Assembly (NCBI GenBank): GCA_023429135.1
Contig: JAEYWD010000111.1
Span: 1-64,000 of the forward strand
DNA from: Bacteroidota bacterium
Lineage (GTDB): Bacteria > Bacteroidota > Bacteroidia > Bacteroidales > JAAUTT01
Length of the DNA stretch: 64,000 bases
Direction: 5' to 3'
Translations under genes and position numbers: made by a program
Notes under the pieces: generated by a model
Databases searched by the model: none
Told to the model about the DNA's origin: nothing
The model's input: only the letters and a program-made list of their open reading frames with translations
In this document: in pieces, positions 24,859 through 34,267 of the stretch
Position numbering within the stretch: the first letter of the stretch is position 1
How the letters are laid out: the number at the start of each line of letters is the position of its first letter

Positions 24859-24983
24859 TGTTCACAGTCCTCAGACCACAGACGACAGTCAACAGCCAGT
24901 TTGTTAATTGAAAAAAGTAAAGGCGAAGCTACCGTGGTTATGAACTAAAGACCTCCTTATAGGAGACTGTCGACTTAACTTTA
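24859..24983. repeat. dispersed intergenic repeat, GTTCACAGTC...GACTGTCGAC type
   Basis: The left part is TTCACAGTCCTCAGACCACA followed by GACGACAGTCAACAGCCAG. The right part is GGAGACTGTCGACTTAACTT. The same pair of parts brackets the spacer at 10250-10347. Confidence 0.6.
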
Positions 24984-25022
24984 AGTTTATTAATTTAAAT
25001 GCCTGTTCCAATTATTAAAATG

Positions 25023-25727
25023 ATGAACAAGATTATTATTCTATTGATAATAGCTGCATTTACAGCCACAGATTTATTCTCCCAGACAATTTTACTGGAG
25101 AAGGATCTGAACGAAAGTGTTTATGTTAAAAAGAAAGGGCCTAACAAAAAAAGGTTCTTTCATTTGTATTACGACTATTCATTTTACGCACCCCAGGCAG
25201 GAACATCATTATACAATAAAGAACTCTCTTATAGAAATTATATCGGAGGCCGTAACAATTTCCGGATCACAAACAATTATGTAATGGGGTTAGGTCTTGA
25301 ATTCGGTTGGGAAACGTTTAGAGTTGAACAGACCAGTCAAAAGACTTTTCCTTCAGCAGAGAAGCACAAGAAAGAGTTTTTAAGCACTACAAACATAGGA
25401 CTCGAATACTTTAATCGACTCCTTATTTCACAAAGAGAAAACTCTTTAGGCGTTTGGATCGACGCCGGAATTTACGGCAACCTGAACCTGGGTTCACGGC
25501 ATGTTATCAAGGATAAGGCTGATCCATCGGAACAGGTTCGTTACCACAAAGTTATTAATAAAGGGCTGGAATATGTGAACCCTTTTGAATATGGGCTCAA
25601 AGGACGATTGGGATACAAACGTTACGCCATAACAGGAACCTATCGTATTTCGGACTGGATGAAAGAATCCAACTCCCAGGTCGAACCGCCACGGCTATCA
25701 GTTGGCTTAGAACTGGGCCTTTATTAA
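25023..25727 (+). CDS. exported protein, probable outer-membrane beta-barrel
   Basis: This is an about 234-residue exported protein (MNKIIILLIIAAFTATDLFSQ signal; Met one codon earlier and another at 24999 are alternative starts). The mature part has alternating hydrophobic strands rich in Tyr and Gly (HLYYDYSFYAPQAG, YVMGLGLEFGWETF, LGVWIDAGIYGNLNLG). It ends SVGLELGLY, a C-terminal aromatic typical of outer-membrane barrels. No specific family is recognised. It converges on the GGGP synthase gene, with their stop codons sharing four bases. Confidence 0.65.
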   Translation: MNKIIILLIIAAFTATDLFSQTILLEKDLNESVYVKKKGPNKKRFFHLYYDYSFYAPQAGTSLYNKELSYRNYIGGRNNFRITNNYVMGLGLEFGWETFRVEQTSQKTFPSAEKHKKEFLSTTNIGLEYFNRLLISQRENSLGVWIDAGIYGNLNLGSRHVIKDKADPSEQVRYHKVINKGLEYVNPFEYGLKGRLGYKRYAITGTYRISDWMKESNSQVEPPRLSVGLELGLY

Positions 25728-26455
25728 ATAGCATTATCCCTTACTTCCACAAAATCTTTCAGGAGAGCCGCATTTTCTTCCAGCACATTGCCAATCACAA
25801 TAATATCGGCTCCGGCATTATAGGCATCTTTAGCCTGAATGGCGTTTCGTATTCCGCCGCCAACGATAAGCGGGATTGAAATATGTTTCTTAATTTCAGA
25901 AATTAAGATTTTGTTAACTGGCCTATCCGCCCCGCTTCCCCCTTCAAGGTAAATCATTTTCAGACCGAGCATCTCACCAGCCATTGCTGTTGAAACGGCA
26001 ATATCGGTTTTCCCTGCAGGGATAGCAGTAGTGTTGCTGATGTACTCAACGGCAGTTTTCGATCCGGTTTCAACAATAATATATCCGGTGGGAATAACCT
26101 CCATTCCTGTCGATTTAAGAAAAGGAGCTGCCAGAACATGGTTACCGATCAGATACTCGGGATTGCGTCCACTAATCAAGCTTAGCAGTAAAATTCCGTC
26201 GGCCTGGTCGCACAACTGCAGCAAATTCCCCGGGAACAAAAATACACGAAGGTTTGTAACAGTTTTAACTTTTTCAATTGTAGCATTTACCGACTTGGAA
26301 ACCAAGCTTCCGCCAACAAGAATAAAGTCGGGAGGATATTGATTAATATTTTCAAGGAAAGACATAAGCGATGCATCATCGTGTTTATCGGGATCGATAA
26401 GCACAACAAGCATTTTGTTTTTATTTTGCGCCGCGGCAATTTTTGAATAAAGCAT
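25724..26455 (-). CDS. geranylgeranylglyceryl/heptaprenylglyceryl phosphate synthase family protein
   Basis: This is a TIM-barrel prenyltransferase of the PcrB/GGGPS family (243 aa) that joins glycerol-1-phosphate to a long polyprenyl diphosphate through an ether bond, the first step of archaeal-type ether lipid synthesis. Typical segments are KMLVVLIDPDKHD, FILVGGSLVSKS, IYLEGGSGADRPV and the phosphate-binding PLIVGGGIRNA. Bacteroidota are known to carry the large (group II) version; the lipid made from it is not well understood. The gene is 6 bases downstream of a phosphopantetheinyl transferase gene, in the same operon. Confidence 0.92.
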   Translation of the reverse strand: MLYSKIAAAQNKNKMLVVLIDPDKHDDASLMSFLENINQYPPDFILVGGSLVSKSVNATIEKVKTVTNLRVFLFPGNLLQLCDQADGILLLSLISGRNPEYLIGNHVLAAPFLKSTGMEVIPTGYIIVETGSKTAVEYISNTTAIPAGKTDIAVSTAMAGEMLGLKMIYLEGGSGADRPVNKILISEIKKHISIPLIVGGGIRNAIQAKDAYNAGADIIVIGNVLEENAALLKDFVEVRDNAI

Positions 26456-26461
26456 CAGAAT

Positions 26462-27094
26462 CTACTTACAGCAGTAAACAATTACATAATTATCCTGAAC
26501 AACATAATTCATCGGATATTCATCAATAATATTTTCATCGTGGTGAATACCGGTTATCAAGCCTTTCGATTCAGGTAAAAAAGGCCGGATGGTGAGATTT
26601 GTTTTGAAGTTGATATTGTTTTTATCGCAAATTTTATAGAGCGCTTCCTTGGCACACCAGTGAATATAAAGGTGAAGCCCCTCAATGGACGGATCGCGTG
26701 AAACGATTTCATTTTCGTTGATAAATTTATGGGCAATGTTTTTGATGCGATGCGACATATATTCCAAATCGATTCCCACTTTTTTCTTCTGACTCAGAAG
26801 CACCGATGTTAGCCTGTAAGAATGCGAAATACTGATATTGTATGAACCATCATGCAGAAAAGGTTTATGCTCTTCATTATAAACAATCTTACTGCTTTTA
26901 CCTGTTAGCTCGTTTAACAAAACTCTAACACTCAGCCATTCAACTTTGCGGCTATAATTTTTAAAACTGTCTAAGGTTACAATTTCATCTTTGTCGAGTT
27001 TAACCCTTGAATAAAGCGTGTTGAAATCTTCTTTAATTTCCCACATGCCTAACAAACAATCATCTGCGACTTGTTCATTTTTAAGAATTCCCAT
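26462..27094 (-). CDS. 4'-phosphopantetheinyl transferase, Sfp/AcpT-like
   Basis: This 210-residue enzyme transfers phosphopantetheine from CoA to a carrier-protein serine. Seen: ISISHSYRLTSVLLS (the SHS motif), VGIDLEYMSHRI (Mg-binding G-I-D-x-E) and the C-terminal WCAKEALYKI (usually W-x-x-KE-A-x-K). An N-terminal domain of about 95 residues precedes these, as expected for Sfp-type enzymes, not the smaller AcpS. It is the first gene of a two-gene operon with the GGGP synthase-like gene. Whether it serves fatty acid synthesis or a secondary pathway cannot be told. Confidence 0.88.
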   Translation of the reverse strand: MGILKNEQVADDCLLGMWEIKEDFNTLYSRVKLDKDEIVTLDSFKNYSRKVEWLSVRVLLNELTGKSSKIVYNEEHKPFLHDGSYNISISHSYRLTSVLLSQKKKVGIDLEYMSHRIKNIAHKFINENEIVSRDPSIEGLHLYIHWCAKEALYKICDKNNINFKTNLTIRPFLPESKGLITGIHHDENIIDEYPMNYVVQDNYVIVYCCK

Positions 27095-27142
27095 AAAAAG
27101 ATTTCAGAAATATTTTATAATCCAACCGATTTCATAAAAACT

Positions 27143-27150
27143 CAAAATTA
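27143..27150 (-). promoter_or_regulatory. candidate -7 box for the Sfp-GGGPS operon
   Basis: Read on the minus strand the box is TAATTTTG (TAnnTTTG), about 50 bases before the transferase start. No clear -33 element is present. Confidence 0.35.
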
Positions 27151-27260
27151 GTATTTTTTTGAAATGGCCGAAACTTTAACTCCATTTTGATTATTTAATA
27201 TCACTGATAAACAAGTGAATTAGGATAACCGTTATTTATAAAACAAAATATCTGCCAACT

Positions 27261-28136
27261 ATGGAAACACACAACAGACGCACCTTTGTTAAAACTGCTG
27301 CAATAGGTTCACTGGGCTTGTTAGCAGCGAGTAAGATCAGTTTCGCACCTTCGGTTCCCGAACCCGGAATTCAGTTATACACCGTTCGCGATGCTATGAA
27401 AGCCTATGCGAAGGACACTCTGGCTCAGGTATCAAAACTCGGGTATAAAAACCTTGAGCTTGCAGGCTATTCCAATGGAAAATTTTATGGAATGGAGCCC
27501 GTGGAATTCAGGAAAGTAGTTGAAGACCTGGGTATGAAAGTTATAAGCAGTCACACCGGCGTAGAGGTCAAAGGCGTTGATACCGGCAATGCTCAAAAAA
27601 TGGCCGAAGACCATGCTAAAATCGGAGTAAAGTATTGCGTACAGCCCTGGTTAGTTGAAGAGAGACGTAAAACAGCCGATTCTTATAAAAAGTTTGTCGA
27701 CGAACTTAACCTTGTTGCAGAAGTGATGAAAAAAAGCGGCATCAGATTCGGTTATCACAATCACGACTTTGAATTTAAAAAGGTAGATAACGTAATTCCG
27801 TTTTACGATATTTACCTGAAAAACGCTGATCCAAAGTTAATGACCTTCGAGCTTGATCTTTACTGGGCTACAAAAGCCGGTCATAACCCGGTGGATATTT
27901 TCAGGAAATATCCCGGGCGTTTTGAACTATGGCACGTAAAAGATATGGAAAACAGCGCCGATAAATTCTTTGCTCCGGTAGGTACCGGGACCATCAATTT
28001 TAAGGAAATTTTTGCTCATCAGAAAGATTCGGGCCTTAAATACTATTTTGTAGAACAGGATGCCACCCGCGATAATAAGCCGATGGATGCAATAAAAACA
28101 AGCATCGACAACCTGAAATCGAAGATATTAAAATAA
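27261..28136 (+). CDS. Tat-exported sugar phosphate isomerase/epimerase-like protein
   Basis: This is a 291-residue TIM-barrel protein of the xylose-isomerase-like family. The N-terminus NRRTFVKTAAIGSLGLLAAS is a twin-arginine signal, so it is exported folded. The barrel begins PEPGIQLYTVRDAMK. Candidate metal and substrate residues lie in YKNLELAGYS, GYHNHDFEF (His/Glu), FELDLYWATKAGH and WHVKDM, and a late Glu in YYFVEQDAT. Bacteroidota carry many such exported proteins, often with sugar-oxidation enzymes; here it stands alone, so the substrate is unknown. Confidence 0.85.
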   Translation: METHNRRTFVKTAAIGSLGLLAASKISFAPSVPEPGIQLYTVRDAMKAYAKDTLAQVSKLGYKNLELAGYSNGKFYGMEPVEFRKVVEDLGMKVISSHTGVEVKGVDTGNAQKMAEDHAKIGVKYCVQPWLVEERRKTADSYKKFVDELNLVAEVMKKSGIRFGYHNHDFEFKKVDNVIPFYDIYLKNADPKLMTFELDLYWATKAGHNPVDIFRKYPGRFELWHVKDMENSADKFFAPVGTGTINFKEIFAHQKDSGLKYYFVEQDATRDNKPMDAIKTSIDNLKSKILK

Positions 28137-28244
28137 TGTGATAAGCGTATTTACAGTATTTAAAAAATAATGTAATAAGGTTAAATAAAAATTTTGAATT
28201 AGGCTCTTAAGAAATAGTTTTGTCCACAGTCATCAGAAGTTCAG

Positions 28245-28407
28245 TTGTATATTATTGTTGATATTAATTGAATCACAATTGCGGCGATGTTTAGCATAGA
28301 GCCTTTTTTAACATATTTTCACGCCGCTAAAAAATTCTGTTTGATTAACCCAGGGCGCCGCTTCGCTTTGCCCTGGGCTGAGTTATCCAAGGCCTTCAGC
28401 CTTAAAA
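28245..28407 (+). repeat. 163-bp dispersed repeat, copy 1
   Basis: This copy is nearly identical to 44094-44257. It contains two nested palindromes: GCGGCG (28281) with CGCCGC (28322), and CCCAGGGC with GCCCTGGG around GCCGCTTCGCTTT (28349-28377). It ends in CCTTCAGCCTTAAAA. A CAGTC-type repeat lies just to its left. No open frame spans it. The rest of the 375-base spacer is AT-rich. Confidence 0.75.
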
Positions 28408-28511
28408 TACATAAAATCAAATCCAAAGCTGGCGCGCGTTTGTAACGCGTGCCTAAAAGGCTATTGTTTCTGAGCTAAAAAACACTAAATTTAACCACCA
28501 AATTCAACTTT

Positions 28512-28952
28512 ATGACACGTTCAGAAACTGCCCAGCAATACTTTAGAGACGGATTTAATTGTTCCCAGTCGGTGCTTAGTGTATTTGCCGAAGATCTTGG
28601 AATTTCAAAAGACAGTAGCCTGAAAATCGCCTGTGGCTTTGGCGGAGGCATGGCCCGTCAGCAACTTACATGCGGCGCTGTAACAGGAGCCATTATGGCT
28701 CTCAGTCTTAAATTCGGCAAAGTCACAAACGACGAAGACTCAAAAAAAATCTTCACCTACGAAAAAACCAAAACCCTGATGGAAGAATTCAGAAAAAAAC
28801 ACAATTCAATCAACTGTCGTGAATTACTCCAGGGTCTCGACATGGTGAACGATGCCTCAAAAATCAAAGAGCTCAACTTATTTCAACTCAAATGCTCCTG
28901 TTATGTAAAGGATGCCGTTGAAATAACCGAGACCCTGTTGAAGGAAGCTTAG
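28512..28952 (+). CDS. C_GCAxxG_C_C family protein
   Basis: This is a 146-residue cytoplasmic protein of the C_GCAxxG_C_C family, named for its conserved cysteines. Here these are FNCSQSVL near the start, ACGFGGGM, TCGAVTGA in the middle, NCRELL and KCSCYV near the end. The cysteine set suggests metal or redox-centre binding. The family is common in anaerobes and often near redox genes, but its biochemical role is not established. It ends exactly where the convergent porin gene ends, with no spacer. Confidence 0.88.
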   Translation: MTRSETAQQYFRDGFNCSQSVLSVFAEDLGISKDSSLKIACGFGGGMARQQLTCGAVTGAIMALSLKFGKVTNDEDSKKIFTYEKTKTLMEEFRKKHNSINCRELLQGLDMVNDASKIKELNLFQLKCSCYVKDAVEITETLLKEA

Positions 28953-30251
28953 TTAAAACAGAAAACTGGTAGAGAGGCCAAGACGGTAATTGGTAACCCC
29001 TTTTACATCTTTAACTTTACCTTTATCGGCATAATCAATAGTTCCGTAACTGGCTGTTGTTATTTCTCCTTCAAACTGAAACAACATTCTTCCGGCAGAA
29101 TAACTTACCGACGGAGATAAACGCCATATGGAAGCTATTTCAGGACTGCGTCCATAGAATTTTGCCACATTTGGATCGAGTACATCCGAAAAACCAAGGT
29201 TCTTTTGATAGCCACCGAATATGCCCCAGCGCACTTTTTCGCCATACGTTAAGTTTAACCACGAGGTAATAGCTGACGAAGCCGAATATGTTTCCTTTCC
29301 TGTTGCGGCATCGAATGTAAGACGTGCATAACCGCCCTGCATCATCATTTCGGCAAGGTCCTGACCATACATTAAATTACCCTTTGCAACAAATTTTCCT
29401 GTTTTATATTGTCCGAAAGTAGCGAGTGCAAATGAACCCACAGTTTCGTTTGTTTTGTAAGTCATTTTGGTTGGAACTCCATTTACATTAGCTGTTCCCG
29501 ATGTATATTCACGAGGTTTAAGCTGCTTGTAGTGCCCCATCAACCCGGTGGTAAAGTTGCCTCTGGTAAAATGCAACTGAAGATTGAGGTCGGGAAGTAC
29601 TGCATTACGAAGGAATCTAAGACTCTGTTCTGCATCACCGGTTGAAGCATTAGGACCGAAAGAAGCGTGCCCTGCCTGCCAGAATGTAGCCGCCAGAATT
29701 GTGAATGATCCCGCCTTGTAGGTATATCGAATTTGCTCGCCGCGACAGAATATATTAAAAGGAGTACCGTAATTTAACGATATGGTAGACGGAACCACTG
29801 GTCCCTGAAGCGGATGCCAGTTACGCCCGATTTGCAGGCTGCTTTTAGGCCAGTCGAGTTTAATCCATGCCTGACGAAAAAGAACGTACCCACTGTTTCC
29901 GGCAGTAAAATCGAATTCGAAATAACCGGAAGTTTTGGCTCTCAGTGCTTCCGGCCCCGAAAACAATGCACTGAAGCGAGTTGCGGTAGCCGAAAGATTG
30001 TTATTTACCATGGCGTTCATATCCTTACCATCGGCATCTTCCTTTATAGCTTCGGGCCATAGGTAAAACAACCCATCAACAGCTTCCTTGCCCTTACGGG
30101 TATCAAAATAGTAGTCGGCGCGTGCAAAACCGCCGAATTTTACACTAACATTTTCGCCAAGTTTAACGGGTTGAATATTGCCTGCCGGTTCCTGAGCCAC
30201 CGCATACAAAGTTCCTATACCAAGGATTGCCAGAGATAAAAGTCGTTTCAT
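28953..30251 (-). CDS. outer-membrane porin-like protein
   Basis: This is a 432-residue exported protein (MKRLLSLAILGIGTLYAVAQ signal) with porin features. VSVKFGGFARADYYFDTRKG opens the barrel, followed by many alternating strands (GYFEFDFTAGNSGYVLFRQA, LQIGRNWHPLQGP, IRYTYKAGSFTILAATFW, WGIFGGYQKNL). It ends with a C-terminal phenylalanine (LSTSFLF), the usual barrel-assembly signal. It resembles the DcaP-like and related trimeric porins of Bacteroidota. Substrate not evident. Stop codon directly abuts that of the C_GCAxxG_C_C gene. Confidence 0.82.
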   Translation of the reverse strand: MKRLLSLAILGIGTLYAVAQEPAGNIQPVKLGENVSVKFGGFARADYYFDTRKGKEAVDGLFYLWPEAIKEDADGKDMNAMVNNNLSATATRFSALFSGPEALRAKTSGYFEFDFTAGNSGYVLFRQAWIKLDWPKSSLQIGRNWHPLQGPVVPSTISLNYGTPFNIFCRGEQIRYTYKAGSFTILAATFWQAGHASFGPNASTGDAEQSLRFLRNAVLPDLNLQLHFTRGNFTTGLMGHYKQLKPREYTSGTANVNGVPTKMTYKTNETVGSFALATFGQYKTGKFVAKGNLMYGQDLAEMMMQGGYARLTFDAATGKETYSASSAITSWLNLTYGEKVRWGIFGGYQKNLGFSDVLDPNVAKFYGRSPEIASIWRLSPSVSYSAGRMLFQFEGEITTASYGTIDYADKGKVKDVKGVTNYRLGLSTSFLF

Positions 30252-30408
30252 TAGGTTAATTTTTTAAAAGTGCCGCAAGATAAAAATATTATATAATATA
30301 GCTATAAAACATAAAAAATCCTAATTCTGTAAAATTTTTATGGCTAACGAAAATCTAAACCCTTTTTCAAAACTGCCGTAAAAGAAATCGTTTCAAAAAT
30401 TTACAACC

Positions 30409-31071
30409 ATGAACCCAATCGTTAAAGGAATAACCCAAATCAGAAATTCTATTCTTTATTCCATTTATCTTTCGCTATCTATTCTGGCGCTGCAGTTGTT
30501 AGGTCTCCTTTTTAAAAACATTTTCCTCATAGTCGTAACTTTGTTATTAGCCCTTGCTGCATTGGTACTCTGTATTATTTTGATTATCCGTCTTTATTCG
30601 GGAATCAAGCTCCTGCGAAAAGTAAACCTGATAGAAAAACTAAACCAAAGGCTCGACCAGGCAATTTCCTATTTCAGTCTTACAATAGCCGTTGGTATTA
30701 TATCGTTTATTGTCATTATCATAGGCTCTGTTCTTCTATCGCCGGTTACTATTACCGTGGGAATGATAATTTCGCTTTTAATTCTTGTATTTTCGTGGCT
30801 ATTTATGCTACGGTTAATTCAAGTGAACGGTATACTGGGCGTTTATGCAAGAAACAAATCGTTGGTTGACACAGCAACATCCGTAAAGTCTCTTTTCTAT
30901 ATTCAGATAGGAGCTTCGGTATTATCGTACGCCGCCATGCTTCTTAAAACTTATATGAGCTTATGGTACCTGGCCATTATGGTTCCAGTGTGGATTTTCA
31001 GCATTTTTTTCCTGATAGTATTTATAGGCATGTTGAATAAAACTATTAAATTATACAGTCAGGCTGAATAA
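30409..31071 (+). CDS. polytopic membrane protein, unknown function
   Basis: This is a 220-residue protein with about five to six hydrophobic helices in three pairs (IYLSLSILALQLLGLLF, FLIVVTLLLALAALVLCIIL, FSLTIAVGIISFIVIIIG, ITVGMIISLLILVFSWLF, LWYLAIMVPVWIFSIFFLIV). A charged cytoplasmic loop (KLLRKVNLIEKLNQRLDQ) separates the second and third. No signature motif is recognised. It stands alone and converges on the DUF4831 gene. Confidence 0.65.
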   Translation: MNPIVKGITQIRNSILYSIYLSLSILALQLLGLLFKNIFLIVVTLLLALAALVLCIILIIRLYSGIKLLRKVNLIEKLNQRLDQAISYFSLTIAVGIISFIVIIIGSVLLSPVTITVGMIISLLILVFSWLFMLRLIQVNGILGVYARNKSLVDTATSVKSLFYIQIGASVLSYAAMLLKTYMSLWYLAIMVPVWIFSIFFLIVFIGMLNKTIKLYSQAE

Positions 31072-31075
31072 AAAA

Positions 31076-31113
31076 CGATGGCGGTAAACAAATACATCTG
31101 TTCACCGCCATCG
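31076..31113 (-). terminator. terminator between convergent genes
   Basis: The arms CGATGGCGGTAAACA and TGTTCACCGCCATCG (one mismatch) form a strong hairpin. On the minus strand it is followed by TTTTT, so it mainly ends the DUF4831 transcript. It probably also limits the plus-strand gene. Confidence 0.8.
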
Positions 31114-31146
31114 TGTAAAATTATCTTTCAGAAAAGAAACCACCCG

Positions 31147-32229
31147 TTATGGCATCACAGGCAACTGCTGAATTTTACCGGCCTGGTAAACAGGAACCTT
31201 AGCATCGGCAAGAATATTGTTCCCTGTTTTAACACTTATCTGCGAAATAACCGGCGACCTGAAATAAATACTGTTTGCAGTCCTGGTTTTCTCTGCATCT
31301 TTAATGTCTACAGAAGGTGCAATATTTTCCTTCATAACAAAAGTTACGCTAACAGCATTGAATCCGCTTTTTGCTGTTTCCGAAACCCCATTCTGTTCAC
31401 TAAACCATAATAACTCCTTAGAAACAGAACTTCCAGGTACAAAAGAATAGGAAAAGTGGCGCGTTTCCCTGATTTGCTTTCCTGTAAAGTTCGTCATCAA
31501 CTCGGCCTCCTGTTTATTGAGCTCCTTCACAATTACTTTTAGCGCCTCTCCTTCGGGGTGGTAATCATATTCGCCCATCATCAGTTTCAACCTTCTTTTG
31601 CGAATTTTCAGAATAAGAGCGGCCATGTCCTTAGCTTTATCTTCTTCGTTTTTGATGTTGAGCGATTTTTTATATATGGGCACTTTCACGAATGAAGCAT
31701 CGGTTAATATAGTTTTGTAAAGTGTATCAACATCTTCTGTAATTACAGGTTCAATTACTGTATTTTCGAACATCACCGGTTTCCCCTTCTTTGTAGGAAT
31801 TTGATTTGAAACGGGTTTCCATGCTTTTTCAAGATCTAACATTAAGCCTTGTTGTGTCATGGAAAAAATCTTATCCAGGTTCGAGGGATAGCTTTTAAAA
31901 GTAACAGCATAAAACTGATCGGGATCGGGTTCGTTTACCGGAAGAATATTAACGCCCGAAATTTCGAAAATTTCCGAATTCGCCAGCGGAGCTCCGGTTA
32001 AAGAGAGATGCTTTTCGGCGTATGCTGCATAAGGCCCGGCAATAGTTGTAACTTTTGTAACGGCAACATCAATTTGAACACGGGTTAATGGCAGACAATA
32101 AATTAAAGTCTGAGGGCCGCCGACATTTGATGGTGATTTTGAAACTTCAATATTTTGGGAAGGTGCACAGGATGTTATCAGAAAAAGTAATAATAAAAGG
32201 GGTAATACTCGGTTTTTTAAATAATTCAT
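31147..32229 (-). CDS. DUF4831 family lipoprotein
   Basis: This is a 360-residue predicted lipoprotein: LPLLLLLFLITSC is the signal and lipobox. The mature part starts with a Ser/Pro linker, and LIYCLPLTRVQIDVAVTKVT opens the domain known as DUF4831, confined largely to Bacteroidota. The order of strands and a helical middle part (AKDMAALILKIRKRRLKLMM) fits the family. Function unknown; surface or periplasmic. It is 13 bases downstream of nnr and shares its transcript. Confidence 0.82.
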   Translation of the reverse strand: MNYLKNRVLPLLLLLFLITSCAPSQNIEVSKSPSNVGGPQTLIYCLPLTRVQIDVAVTKVTTIAGPYAAYAEKHLSLTGAPLANSEIFEISGVNILPVNEPDPDQFYAVTFKSYPSNLDKIFSMTQQGLMLDLEKAWKPVSNQIPTKKGKPVMFENTVIEPVITEDVDTLYKTILTDASFVKVPIYKKSLNIKNEEDKAKDMAALILKIRKRRLKLMMGEYDYHPEGEALKVIVKELNKQEAELMTNFTGKQIRETRHFSYSFVPGSSVSKELLWFSEQNGVSETAKSGFNAVSVTFVMKENIAPSVDIKDAEKTRTANSIYFRSPVISQISVKTGNNILADAKVPVYQAGKIQQLPVMP

Positions 32230-32242
32230 TTTAAAATAGTTT

Positions 32243-33763
32243 TTAATAATTTATATTATGACGGATTTTATTAAACGCATTTCCTATGTATTTTATGATG
32301 TCGCCAGCTACAATTGATTCGTAGCTATTTTTAGTCAGGGCCAGATCGCCTGCCAAACCATGAATATATACACCCACACGGGCTGCGATTTCGGGCTCGT
32401 AACCTTGTGCAAGCAAAGATAAAATTATTCCTGTAAGCACATCGCCACTTCCGGCAGTTGCCATACCCGGATTACCGGTTGAGTTAAACCAGCACTCGCT
32501 GTTTGGATTTGTAATACTGGTATAAGCTCCTTTAAGTACAACAATTACATTATATTTTTTAGAGAAATCGAGCTGGCTCAGAAAACGTTTATGCCCGTTA
32601 CCGTGCTCACCAACAATCCGGTCGAATTCTTTCGGATGAGGTGTTAAAATTGTGTGTGGCGGCAACATTACCAACAACCATTGATTTTGAGCGAGTATGT
32701 TAAGTGCATCAGCATCGAGTACAAGCGGCACATTCGATTTCGACAATATCTCGCGAAGCAGATCGGTAGTCTGATAAGAGGTTCCTATTCCCGGCCCGAC
32801 ACCAATGGCATTGTACTTCTCGCTCTCGGGCAGTTGCGACACCAGCTCCTCATTTTCATCGAGGCTAACCATAGCTTCGGGTACTGCTGTTTGAATGATT
32901 TCGTAGCCCTTGCGGGGAATATGCGTTGTTAGCAACCCTATGCCCGATCGCATACATGCTCTCGAAGAGAGAACGGCGGCACCCATCTTTCCATAGCTTC
33001 CTGCAATCAGAAGTGCGTGGCCAAAAACGCCTTTGTGATCAAACTTCTTCCTTTTCTTTAAATACTTTTCGAAATCGTAACCCTGCTGAAAGCAGTTTTT
33101 ACTTTCCTGAGAATCCAAGCCAACAGGGTGAAGCCCGATATCGAGAACATGGAGATCGCCGGTATACACATAATTTTCGGCGAACATAAAAGCCAGTTTG
33201 GGTGTCTGAAAAGTGAGGGTATGCGTTGCTTTTATTATGGTGTCGCGGTTATTGCCGTCATTCGAATCGCAGAACAGGCCGGAAGGTACATCGATTGCAA
33301 TTATTTCGGCCCCGCTTTTATTAATCTGACCAATCAGTAAAGAAGGGTACCCGGAGAGAGGGCGTGCCAGACCGGTACCAAACAAGGCATCAATTACCAG
33401 ATCGTTGTGGTGTATTTCGGGTGTATATGGCTCTTTTATAGGGAAAATAACGTCATCTTTAAACTCCATCAAACGCTGGAACTTCAGAATGGAATCGTTG
33501 GTCATACGCTCGACCGAATAAGGCACATATACCAGCACCTTATAGCCCGCCAGAAGCAGATTGTAAGCAATACACAAGCCATCGCCTCCGTTATTGCCCG
33601 GACCAATAAATATCTTTACCGGTTTGCTTTTCAGGTAATTCTCTATAATCCATCTTGAACAAGCTAACGAAGCCCTTTCCATCAGGTCGGCCGACGAAAT
33701 TGGCTCGCACTCAATGGTATATTTATCCACCTCACGAATCTGACTGGCTGATAAAATCTTCAT
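32243..33763 (-). CDS. nnr: bifunctional NAD(P)H-hydrate repair enzyme
   Basis: This cytoplasmic enzyme repairs hydrated NAD(P)H. Residues about 1-215 are the NAD(P)HX epimerase (YjeF-N) domain with GPGNNGGDGLCIAYNL and IDVPSG. Residues about 225-500 are the ADP-dependent dehydratase domain with DHKGVFGHALLIAGSYGKMG, LDADALN, TPHPKEFDR and GSGDVLTGIILSLLAQG. At 506 residues it has normal length for the fused bacterial protein. The start giving MKILSASQIREVD is preferred over an upstream one 36 bases earlier. It is transcribed away from the structured repeat array, and its promoter lies at the array edge. Confidence 0.94.
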   Translation of the reverse strand: MKILSASQIREVDKYTIECEPISSADLMERASLACSRWIIENYLKSKPVKIFIGPGNNGGDGLCIAYNLLLAGYKVLVYVPYSVERMTNDSILKFQRLMEFKDDVIFPIKEPYTPEIHHNDLVIDALFGTGLARPLSGYPSLLIGQINKSGAEIIAIDVPSGLFCDSNDGNNRDTIIKATHTLTFQTPKLAFMFAENYVYTGDLHVLDIGLHPVGLDSQESKNCFQQGYDFEKYLKKRKKFDHKGVFGHALLIAGSYGKMGAAVLSSRACMRSGIGLLTTHIPRKGYEIIQTAVPEAMVSLDENEELVSQLPESEKYNAIGVGPGIGTSYQTTDLLREILSKSNVPLVLDADALNILAQNQWLLVMLPPHTILTPHPKEFDRIVGEHGNGHKRFLSQLDFSKKYNVIVVLKGAYTSITNPNSECWFNSTGNPGMATAGSGDVLTGIILSLLAQGYEPEIAARVGVYIHGLAGDLALTKNSYESIVAGDIIKYIGNAFNKIRHNINY

Positions 33764-33796
33764 TAGCCTGATAATAGTAACAGTTACACAGTTTTG

Positions 33797-33828
33797 CAAA
33801 TATATTCAAAATAAGCATCCGGTATCAA
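33797..33828 (-). promoter_or_regulatory. candidate promoter for nnr
   Basis: On the minus strand a TATATTTG -7 box (33797-33804) has a TTG at -33 position with 21 bases between (33826-33828). It sits about 35 bases before the start codon. Confidence 0.5.
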
Positions 33829-33891
33829 GGCTCAAGTATCAAGATGATGCTGTTTCTGTTCACTATTCGTGCGACTTATCAACAAGCCAGT

Positions 33892-34267
33892 TTGTCATAA
33901 GCAGACCAAGCCTCAAAAAATTAGGGCATAATGCAGTAATAACAGAGTAGCAACTAGTTCATTTGTACCTTTGGCTTGAACCAAAGGTACCCAAAGTTCA
34001 AGGCTTCCAGAAAATTGGCTAAAAACAAAAGAATTCCCTACTGCGGAGATAAGCCGCTATTATGATATAAATTTGAAGGATTTCCGAATTTACAAACTAC
34101 TCGACAATGTAAAAGTTTTTTCCAATTAATACCGCTTCAATCTCCTCGTTACGGTAACTCTTTTGTTTTCTTCACGCCATTATCTGAAGGCCGGTCCCGA
34201 AGCTTGAGGATTTCCGTTTTATTTTTGGCTTAAAATTAAATTACTTACTAACAGCCTTTACCCAAAT
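33892..34267 (+). repeat. array module A1
   Basis: The P element is decayed (TTGTCAT...AACAG). The hairpin arms GTACCTTTGG (33965) and CCAAAGGTAC surround loop CTTGAA, and TTCAAG at 33997 is complementary to the loop. The long stem pairs AAAACAAAAGA (34022) with TCTTTTGTTTT (34159). The inner stem pairs GGAGAT with ATCTCC. Confidence 0.7.
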
